From Deltaproteobacteria bacterium (GTDB taxonomy: Bacteria; Myxococcota_A; Polyangia; Polyangiales; Houyiibacteriaceae): DNA of 10,839 nt. This document shows, one piece after another, positions 1 through 5,783 of this stretch. The notes below the pieces were generated by a model, which was not told where the DNA came from, did not search any database, and saw only the letters and a list, made by a program, of their open reading frames with translations. The position numbers and the translations under genes were made by a program. How positions within the stretch are numbered: position 1 is the stretch's first letter; every line of letters starts with the position of its first letter. Where the stretch lies: positions 1-10,839 of the forward strand of contig QMMB01000061.1 in NCBI GenBank assembly GCA_003647035.1, written 5' to 3'.

Positions 1-24
1 CTTCTTCTGATACCGCTTGCCCAT
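1..24 (-). CDS. Possible start of a further operon gene, cut by the window edge
   Basis: Only eight codons are visible, reading MGKRYQKK from an ATG at 24-22. Two things support a real start. An AGGA Shine-Dalgarno sequence lies at 37-34 on the minus strand, nine bases before the ATG. The ATG also comes 11 bases after the stop of the cytochrome gene on the same strand, a spacing typical of an operon. The basic N-terminus suggests a cytoplasmic protein, but the product cannot be identified from eight residues. The next-most-likely reading is that this is non-coding sequence after the cytochrome gene. Confidence 0.45.
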
Positions 25-35
25 ATGAGATCATC

Positions 36-2186
36 CTATCCGGGATCGAGGCTCGCGTGAATCGCTTTTCGAGGAGGTAAGAGGGTGTAGTGCGGTATCG
101 GTTGTCTGTCTCGGCGACACCTCCGGTGTTCTTTCTCACAGGCGGCGAGCAGTCGTGGCTGCGCGTCGGGGGTTCGGTGAGCCAGCCATCGCTCCTTGGC
201 TTGCGTCGCCGCGGGGCGTCCTAGGCCGGCGAGGGCGAGGGCTCGACTCCGTAGCAAGCTCTCGTTCCGCGGGGCGAGCCGCAGGCCCGCGTCGGCAGCA
301 AGAAGAGCGTTTTCGTCCTGGGAGAGGCTTCCGTAGGCCCGTGCGAGGTCACGCCAAGCGCGCGAATCGAGGGGCGACGCGTCGGCGACGCGTCGATACG
401 CGGCAGCCGCCTTGGCCCATCGCCACACGCGCGCGTAGGCGTCGCCCCGTACGCGATCGAGCACCGGGTTGGGGCCGATGAGAGCTTCGGCGCGTTGTGT
501 GAACGCGAGGGCCTCCTTCGGCCGCCCCTGCGTCGACGAAAGCCGTGCGTGCAACACCAGCGCTTGCGCTTGCAGGTGAGGCGACTTGGCTTCGCGGGCC
601 AACCGTAGCGCCCGCTCGATGCTTGGCTTGGCCAGATGCACGTGCTCTTGTTTGGCGTGAAGGAGCGCGAGCGCTTGCGTGAGCAGTCGTTCGATGGCCG
701 GCCGCGCCGCGCCTCCGGTCGGTTCGCGCTCGGCGGCGCCGCGTCCGATCCACACGGTCACGTCGCCGATCGTGGTCACAGGTTGCCTGACGCACGGGTC
801 GAGGGCGACTTTGCCATGGGCTTCGGCGCCCACAGCGAAGCCGAGCCCTCGCTCGGTATGGCTCGCTTCACAGGCCAGGGCTTGAAACTGCAGGCTGTGC
901 TTGCGGTGTAGCAGGCGCGCGCTGACTCGGAGTGGGAGGTCGAGCTTGGGCGGGAGGCGCATCGAGTAGCGAACCGCCTGTGCGTCATGAGCGGGTAGAG
1001 TGCGGTCGAACGCCGGCGCAGAGAAGCGATGCACCTGATGCAAGATTTCCGGGTCGGCCGCGGCATCGAGCATCGTGGCGCGCAGCACGAAGACATCGTC
1101 GTTGCTGCCACCGGTTGGACGCGAGATCGCGAGTAGCCGGCCTGCCGCATTTCGGACCTCGACTTCCACCCACACATCGTGCATGTCGCGCGCCCCACCG
1201 GGGAATCGGTGCCCGGCCCCCGCGTTTTCAAGTAGAACGTCGAAGACCAATAGCTCGCTGCCCCGAAGCCGCGACTCCTTGGCGAGCACATAGCGGCGAT
1301 GGCCGGCCCGCACCGCCCCGATGTCGACCACCACGGCGCCTTTGAGTTGGTCGGTCGCTTGTTGGGCGTGTCTCGGGTCGGGCAACTGCGCGGCCATCGC
1401 CGTGTGGGATGCAGCCCAGCGGTGACTGCTGACCATTCCGTCGTTCGCGCCCGCCATCTCTGCGTCGGACGCCACGACGCTGTGCATGTGACAGCCCTGG
1501 CAGCTGTTCTTTTCGACAGACGTGAGGTGGTCTTGAACGGCGCCCGCGAACCCCGACGAGGCCCAGTCGCCCAAGTCTCCGATGCCGGGCAAGTGATTGG
1601 CGTTACCTATCGCGGCGCCAGAAAAGGAACGATGGCACGATCCGCATAGCGCAGCAGTTCGAAGGGGTTGCATCGTGAGTCGCGCGCGGTGCGCTTCGAT
1701 CTGTTCCGGGCTCGCGGGGTCGGGAAGCAGTACCGGTTCGTCGCTGAGGGTGAAACTCGCGTTGCCGTCCGGACGCGTCGACTCGACGCTGTGGCACACG
1801 AGGCACGTGATTCCCGCGTACGCGAGCTCGTTGCTCGGCTCGACCTCCTGATCGATGTCGCCCGACAGCAGGAGAAGGGGGTCGTGGCAGCCAGCGCAGA
1901 ATCGACTTTCCTCGTTGCCGCGCTCGGCGCGGAACCGGTCGATGCTGACGCGGTACCAGGGGTTGTCGAATGACGCATACGCGTGGGCGCTGTGCATCCA
2001 GTGGGAGGCGACGTCGGCGTGGCAGTCGGCACAGTCTTGGGTATTGGCGAGCCGCGTCAGGTCGAGAGACGGCGCGTTCATCAACGAAGGGTGGAGGTCG
2101 TGGCCCGTAGAGCGGACCGGCTGCGGGGCCCCGTACGAACACCCCAACACGCTGAAGAGCACCCCGATGAAAAGCCAGCGAGTCAT
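36..2186 (-). CDS. Pentaheme cytochrome c lipoprotein with C-terminal TPR domain
   Basis: The predicted protein has 716 residues. It opens with a lipoprotein signal peptide (MTRWLF..., lipobox VLGC, lipidated Cys16, Ser at +2). Five CXXCH heme c motifs follow at about residues 52, 97, 128, 181 and 229. Extra histidines such as HWMHSAHA after the first heme are candidate distal ligands. This pattern resembles the cytochrome c554/c' multiheme family. A GHRFPGG motif at about 325-331 opens a beta-rich domain often found after such heme domains. Residues about 495-668 look like TPRs. The likely role is electron transfer at the periplasm or outer membrane; partner and substrate are unknown. The open frame continues upstream to 2372, inside mlaE, but the ATG at 2186 is preferred because the signal peptide begins there, 44 bases after the mlaE stop. 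No strong Shine-Dalgarno sequence is visible. It is probably cotranscribed with mlaE. Confidence 0.85.
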   Translation of the reverse strand: MTRWLFIGVLFSVLGCSYGAPQPVRSTGHDLHPSLMNAPSLDLTRLANTQDCADCHADVASHWMHSAHAYASFDNPWYRVSIDRFRAERGNEESRFCAGCHDPLLLLSGDIDQEVEPSNELAYAGITCLVCHSVESTRPDGNASFTLSDEPVLLPDPASPEQIEAHRARLTMQPLRTAALCGSCHRSFSGAAIGNANHLPGIGDLGDWASSGFAGAVQDHLTSVEKNSCQGCHMHSVVASDAEMAGANDGMVSSHRWAASHTAMAAQLPDPRHAQQATDQLKGAVVVDIGAVRAGHRRYVLAKESRLRGSELLVFDVLLENAGAGHRFPGGARDMHDVWVEVEVRNAAGRLLAISRPTGGSNDDVFVLRATMLDAAADPEILHQVHRFSAPAFDRTLPAHDAQAVRYSMRLPPKLDLPLRVSARLLHRKHSLQFQALACEASHTERGLGFAVGAEAHGKVALDPCVRQPVTTIGDVTVWIGRGAAEREPTGGAARPAIERLLTQALALLHAKQEHVHLAKPSIERALRLAREAKSPHLQAQALVLHARLSSTQGRPKEALAFTQRAEALIGPNPVLDRVRGDAYARVWRWAKAAAAYRRVADASPLDSRAWRDLARAYGSLSQDENALLAADAGLRLAPRNESLLRSRALALAGLGRPAATQAKERWLAHRTPDAQPRLLAACEKEHRRCRRDRQPIPHYTLLPPRKAIHASLDPG

Positions 2187-2198
2187 GTCGTATACGAC
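2187..2198. repeat. Perfect 12-bp palindrome abutting the cytochrome start codon
   Basis: The sequence GTCGTATACGAC is its own reverse complement and lies immediately before the ATG at 2186-2184, in the short gap between mlaE and the cytochrome gene. It could be an operator or a small RNA hairpin affecting initiation. It could also be chance. No second copy was noticed in the window. Confidence 0.35.
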
Positions 2199-2230
2199 GT
2201 CCGACGCCCCGATTTGGATCTGATTCTCTT

Positions 2231-3052
2231 CTAGAGAGTGCCCAAGCTCACGAAAATTTGGGTGAGAAGCGCGTCGGCCATCAAAATGCTGATCGAAACG
2301 ACCACGACGGCGCGGGTGGTCGAGCGGCCGACGCCCTCGGTGCCGCCTCGGGTCTGCAGACCGAAGTAGCACCCGAGTATGGCGATGAGGAGGCCAAAGA
2401 AGGGTGTCTTTGCAACCCCGCTGACGAAGTCGTTGAGTCGCAGCGAGTCGAGCGCAGTGGACGCGAAGAACTCCATCGGAATGCCGTAGGACAGCGCGGC
2501 GACCAGCATGGAGCTGGTCATCCCGAGGAGGAACGCGACGAAGGTGATCAAGGGCATGATGACAATGCAGGCGACCAACCGCGGCACGACCAGCTTGCGG
2601 ATCGGGTCTGCTCCCAAAGCTCGAATCGCGTCGACTTGCTCGGTGACCATCATCGAGCCGAGCTCTGCTGCAATCCCGGCCGCGATGCGGCTGCCGACGA
2701 CCAGGGCCGTCAGAGAGGGCGCTAGTTCGCGGGCTTCGGACACCGCGAGGACACGGCCGAGGGTGTCCTTGGCGCCGAAGGCCTCCATGGACACTGCAAA
2801 CTGAATGGTCATCACGATACCGACGAAGATCGCCGTCGCTGCTCCGATGGCCAGGCTTCGCACGCCGAGTTGTTCGAGTTGATAGATGAACTCGTTCGTC
2901 TCGAACCGCGTCGTGAAGATCGTACGAAAGGCGCGCCCCGCGAGAAGCGTGGCGCCCCCCACCTCCTCGACGAAGGCTCGTAGGCGCCGGATCTGGAGGT
3001 CGGTCCAGGTCACGAGGTTGCGGGGCCGTGTCGATGGCGCCGCAGAGGTCAC
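2231..3052 (-). CDS. mlaE: MlaE/YrbE-type ABC transporter permease (phospholipid transport)
   Basis: The protein has 273 residues, close to the usual MlaE length. It is the integral-membrane permease of a Mla-type ABC system, which in Gram-negative bacteria moves phospholipids between inner and outer membrane with an ATPase (MlaF) and an MCE protein (MlaD). Family hallmarks are an amphipathic N-terminal helix, a first core segment near 67-85, the conserved run AELGSMMVTEQVDAI at 129-143 followed by LGADPIRKLVVPR, and further hydrophobic segments at about 160-190, 215-230 and 248-270. The start is a GTG at 3052 that overlaps the TGA stop of the upstream lipoprotein gene (GTGA), so translation is probably coupled. 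No mlaF or mlaD homologue is visible in the window. Membership of the family is very likely; the exact substrate is inferred. Confidence 0.93.
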   Translation of the reverse strand: MTSAAPSTRPRNLVTWTDLQIRRLRAFVEEVGGATLLAGRAFRTIFTTRFETNEFIYQLEQLGVRSLAIGAATAIFVGIVMTIQFAVSMEAFGAKDTLGRVLAVSEARELAPSLTALVVGSRIAAGIAAELGSMMVTEQVDAIRALGADPIRKLVVPRLVACIVIMPLITFVAFLLGMTSSMLVAALSYGIPMEFFASTALDSLRLNDFVSGVAKTPFFGLLIAILGCYFGLQTRGGTEGVGRSTTRAVVVVSISILMADALLTQIFVSLGTL

Positions 3053-3564
3053 GGCGGGCCCGTCATGGTCGTGAAGCCGGCAAGTACGCCGTCAAAGTCC
3101 CGGAGCGCCTCGTCGAAGCTCGGTCCGGGAGGCGTGATCAGAGCGAAATCGTAGACGCAGTCGTCCTTTTTCATGATCTGCAGCAGGATGTCGCGCGGCA
3201 CGCCGTCGAGTTTGGCCCTGAAGTGGGTGCGGAGGGCCTCTCGGCCGTCCATCGGGATGACCTCCTCCCCGATGACATCGCGGTCCGTAAAGCCGATCAT
3301 CAGGTGACTTCGGAGAGCGGTCAATGGAATGTCTAAGCCGGGGTCACAATCGGAGTCGACGTGCATGACCGCACCCCTGGTTTCGTTGTGCCAGGCGAGG
3401 TCGTTCTGCCGGTTGACCGTGACGGGCGCCCAGCCCGAGCCGACCGGGCCGATCCGGTAGGTCGTCTGGTCGCCGTGGTAGACGCCCGTCTCGAGCGTGC
3501 CCGTCGTGGCACAACCCGCCGCTGTCAGGCCCAAAAAGAGCCATGTGCCCAGCCGCCGCCTCAC
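3049..3564 (-). CDS. Unknown lipoprotein, first gene of the mlaE operon
   Basis: The protein has 171 residues, a basic N-terminus (MRRR), a hydrophobic stretch and the lipobox AAGC with lipidated Cys18; Ala at +2 would favour the outer membrane under the E. coli sorting rule. The mature part is small, with alternating strands and two cysteines (73 and 136) that could pair. The spacing of motifs such as IGPVGSGWAPV, DGREAL, LDGVPRDI and the final FDGVLAGF recalls small Mog1/PsbP-fold envelope proteins, but this is only an impression of the fold. The GTG start is the only one consistent with the signal peptide. The stop overlaps the mlaE start, so a role beside the MlaE permease, for example in lipid handling, is a reasonable guess. 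A -35/-10 pair lies just upstream. Confidence 0.8.
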   Translation of the reverse strand: MRRRLGTWLFLGLTAAGCATTGTLETGVYHGDQTTYRIGPVGSGWAPVTVNRQNDLAWHNETRGAVMHVDSDCDPGLDIPLTALRSHLMIGFTDRDVIGEEVIPMDGREALRTHFRAKLDGVPRDILLQIMKKDDCVYDFALITPPGPSFDEALRDFDGVLAGFTTMTGPP

Positions 3565-3572
3565 TGGGGCAG

Positions 3573-3600
3573 ACTCTAGCAGGCGGGGCTTTCTTGTCGA
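3573..3600 (-). promoter_or_regulatory. Promoter of the lipoprotein-mlaE-cytochrome operon (leaderless type)
   Basis: Read on the minus strand, TCGACA (3600-3595, five of six matches to TTGACA) is separated by 16 bases from TAGAGT (3578-3573, a TANNNT -10 match). The GTG start codon at 3564 follows after only 8 bases. Transcription would therefore begin 0-3 bases before the start codon, and no Shine-Dalgarno sequence is present. Confidence 0.6.
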
Positions 3601-3646
3601 TTTCGGCTTTTCGGCTACTTGGTGGGCCGGCCGCGATTTCGTCCGC

Positions 3647-3652
3647 TACACT
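3647..3652 (+). promoter_or_regulatory. Possible -10 element for the HD-GYP/receiver gene
   Basis: TACACT lies nine bases before the GTG at 3662. No good -35 is found at 16-18 bases; the nearest candidate, TTGGTG at 3619-3624, is 22 bases away. AAGG sits only two bases before the GTG, too close to act as a ribosome binding site. This is the weakest of the four such promoters in the window. Confidence 0.35.
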
Positions 3653-3661
3653 GTAAAGGCT

Positions 3662-5719
3662 GTGAGTCTGGGGGCTTCACAAGAACAGTCGGCACGAATC
3701 CGTGGCGTCGCGATTTTGGATCGCCTCGTCGCCGAGGGAAACGTGTCTCCAAGCCTCTATGACGAGGTGCTAATGCACGCTCAGCGGACACAGTCGACTG
3801 CCGAAGAGGCGATTCTCCAGCTCGGACTCATGAGCGAGGCCGAGCTATTGAAGTACATCGCGACCCTCTACCGGACCCGGTTCGTCGGCTCCGACCGGCT
3901 TGCCAAGGCGGCGGTCGACCCGCAACTCCTGAAGAAAGTACCTCGGAAGCTCGCCAAGCGGCTCACCGCCTTCCCGATTCTCTATGACAAGCGGAGCCGG
4001 ACGCTATCCGTCGTCGCCGCAGACGTCACCGATGACGACGTGCGTCAGCAGATGCAGTTTGCGACCGGCGCGCGAGACGTGAAGGTCTACGTTGCCCGCG
4101 AGGCTGCCATTCGAGCCGCGATCGCCAAGCACTACGACCAAGACCATCGAGCGTTCGACATGGTGCTCAGCGGCGCCTCTTCGCGGCAAGTCCGAACGTC
4201 TCGCGAATCGGAGCCCGTTCCCGGTTGGGGCCAGGTTTTCGAGGAGAAGGATGGGGTCTTGATCCAGCGTGCGGGGGCCCCATCGGTCGGGACGGAGGAG
4301 CCGGCGAACGATCAGTCACGGGAGCCCGAGTCCGAAGAGCCGCCGCCGCAGACGCAATCGAGGGTTACGGCCGGCCAAACGCTGATCGAACAACTGTCAG
4401 CGCCGGCGCAGGGTGACGATCTCACCGTCGACCCCGAGGTCTACCTCGAGACGCTGAGCGTGCTCGTCACGCTGATCGAGCAACTCAGCCGCGACCGCGG
4501 GGGACACTCCATGCGCGTCGCACGCATTTGCCAACAGGTTGGCGAGCGAATTCGACTCACCAAGGCGCAGGTTCAGGGCATCTTGATCGCCGCCTACTTG
4601 CACGACGTGGGCGTCTCCGCCGATTCGCACGTCACGCCGTTCGACGTGGCACTCGACGCAGCGAAGCGCGACGTGGCTCGGCGAATCTATACAGCACCCA
4701 CCCGGCTTCTCGAATCGGTGGATCTGCCCGCGATCGCGGTCGATGCGCTTCGACACCGCTACGAGCGCTTTGATGGGAAGGGCTTCCCCGAGCGGCTGAG
4801 TGGCAAAGACATTCCGCTGGGTGCACGCGTCCTCGGGGTCGTCGAGAGCTACACCGACCTAACGCAGAGCACCGAGAACGCCCTTGGCAGGCGCGTCACC
4901 GCGGAAGAGGCGTGCGATGCGCTCGAGCCTCATAAGGGAACGAGCTTCGATCCAGCCGTCGTCGATTGGCTGCGACACATCGTCCTCGACGACGGGATGC
5001 AGGCGCAGATTTTGTCGGCGCGCAACCGAGCGCTGATCGTCGATCCGGATCCAGAGGAAACGGCCGTGCTCGAGGTACAGTTCGCCGGTCAGGGTTACGA
5101 GGTCGCGATCGAACGCTCGGTCGAGGGCGCGCTTCGGTGCCTCGACGCCGAGACGTACGACGTGGTCGTGAGCGAGGTACACTTGGCCGACGGCCAAGGT
5201 TTCGACCTGCTGCGGCGCATCCGGGAGAGCGCACACGTCAAGGTGCCGTTGATGTTCGTCACGTCCGAGCGCGCCCAGTCCTCCGTCAACCGCGGACTCG
5301 AGCTCGGGGCAGCCGACTACGTGGTGAAGCCGGCGTCCGCGGCTGTCGTCGTGGCAAAGGCGAGTCGAGTCATCGCCGACAGCCGTACCAAAAAGCCCGG
5401 CGGGCGCGGGGTGTCTGGCTCGCTGCAAGAGATGTCGCTTCCCGATGTGATTCAGATTCTCGGCAATGGCCGCAAGAGCGGGCGTCTCAAGGTGAGTAAC
5501 GGGACGCTGCGGGGTGAGCTGATGTTCCAGGAGGGGTTGATTCACGACGCGCGGTTCGGCGACCTCGGCGGGGCCGAAGCGGTCTATGGGATCCTTCGCC
5601 TCGTGGAGGGTGATTTCGAGCTCGAACCGGATACGATGCCCGTCGAGGACGTCATCGGGATTCCGACGCACCATCTGTTGCTCGAAGCGATGCGCCGGCT
5701 CGACGAAGAGCAGCGGTAG
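3662..5719 (+). CDS. Multidomain regulator: MshEN-like, degenerate HD-GYP, Glu-type receiver, PATAN
   Basis: The protein has 685 residues from the GTG at 3662. Residues about 15-155 resemble the MshEN/GspE N-terminal domain, some members of which bind c-di-GMP. An acidic, proline-rich linker follows. Residues about 270-440 form an HD-GYP-like domain: the first His (282) and the HD pair (314-315) are kept, but the Lys after HDVG is Val, the usual HHE is RYE (366-368) and GYP is GFP. Residues about 455-573 form a receiver with Asp461, Asp463, Thr534 and Lys556, but the phosphoacceptor position is Glu505. Residues about 584-680 form a PATAN (DUF4388) domain (SGSLQEMSLPDVIQIL, then SGRLKV). There is no DNA-binding output domain. 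The open frame begins at 3497, but that start would overlap the divergent gene and lies outside the conserved region. A cytoplasmic c-di-GMP-related sensor or scaffold is the likely role. The next gene is a protein kinase, a possible partner. Confidence 0.87.
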   Translation: MSLGASQEQSARIRGVAILDRLVAEGNVSPSLYDEVLMHAQRTQSTAEEAILQLGLMSEAELLKYIATLYRTRFVGSDRLAKAAVDPQLLKKVPRKLAKRLTAFPILYDKRSRTLSVVAADVTDDDVRQQMQFATGARDVKVYVAREAAIRAAIAKHYDQDHRAFDMVLSGASSRQVRTSRESEPVPGWGQVFEEKDGVLIQRAGAPSVGTEEPANDQSREPESEEPPPQTQSRVTAGQTLIEQLSAPAQGDDLTVDPEVYLETLSVLVTLIEQLSRDRGGHSMRVARICQQVGERIRLTKAQVQGILIAAYLHDVGVSADSHVTPFDVALDAAKRDVARRIYTAPTRLLESVDLPAIAVDALRHRYERFDGKGFPERLSGKDIPLGARVLGVVESYTDLTQSTENALGRRVTAEEACDALEPHKGTSFDPAVVDWLRHIVLDDGMQAQILSARNRALIVDPDPEETAVLEVQFAGQGYEVAIERSVEGALRCLDAETYDVVVSEVHLADGQGFDLLRRIRESAHVKVPLMFVTSERAQSSVNRGLELGAADYVVKPASAAVVVAKASRVIADSRTKKPGGRGVSGSLQEMSLPDVIQILGNGRKSGRLKVSNGTLRGELMFQEGLIHDARFGDLGGAEAVYGILRLVEGDFELEPDTMPVEDVIGIPTHHLLLEAMRRLDEEQR

Positions 5720-5736
5720 CACCGCCCAGGTGTTCA

Positions 5737-5759
5737 GCGGGCGGCTAGTTTGAGCCCGC
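5737..5759. repeat. Inverted repeat overlapping the kinase promoter -35
   Basis: GCGGGC (5737-5742) and GCCCGC (5754-5759) can form a 6-bp stem with an 11-base loop, 17 bases after the stop of the HD-GYP gene. There is no following T run, so it is not a classical intrinsic terminator. It overlaps the proposed -35 of the kinase gene (5750-5755), so it could be an operator, or a weak terminator of the upstream transcript. Confidence 0.35.
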
Positions 5760-5777
5760 GACGGCCTGGGATATGCT
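5750..5777 (+). promoter_or_regulatory. Promoter of the kinase gene (leaderless type)
   Basis: TTGAGC (5750-5755) and TATGCT (5772-5777) are separated by 16 bases, each with four of six matches to the sigma-70 consensus. The start codon GTG at 5784 follows after six bases, where transcription itself should begin. That start is well fixed: the reading frame has an upstream stop at 5751-5753, no other ATG, GTG or TTG lies between, and the first zinc-ribbon cysteine is residue 4. Confidence 0.6.
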
Positions 5778-5783
5778 GCAGAG

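Noticed and set aside
830..880. A possible sixth heme site, CEASH, at about residue 439 of the cytochrome
   Set aside because: It lacks the second cysteine of CXXCH and lies in the beta-rich domain away from the heme cluster; the cysteine more likely forms a disulfide.
1603..2142. Two overlapping arginine-rich frames on the minus strand in the cytochrome gene
   Set aside because: They are shifted frames of the cytochrome, whose frame alone gives the five CXXCH motifs and the signal peptide.
2187..2372. Upstream extension of the cytochrome frame into mlaE
   Set aside because: The added 62 residues are arginine-rich, overlap mlaE, and would place the lipoprotein signal peptide in the middle of the protein.
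3625..3632. GGCCGGCC palindrome in the divergent promoter region
   Set aside because: An 8-bp GC-only palindrome is easily expected by chance in such GC-rich sequence and has no conserved partner here.
4859..5722. A 287-codon open frame on the minus strand inside the HD-GYP/receiver gene
   Set aside because: It lies opposite a gene with clear domains, its translation shows no recognisable motif, and long antisense frames are expected at this GC content.
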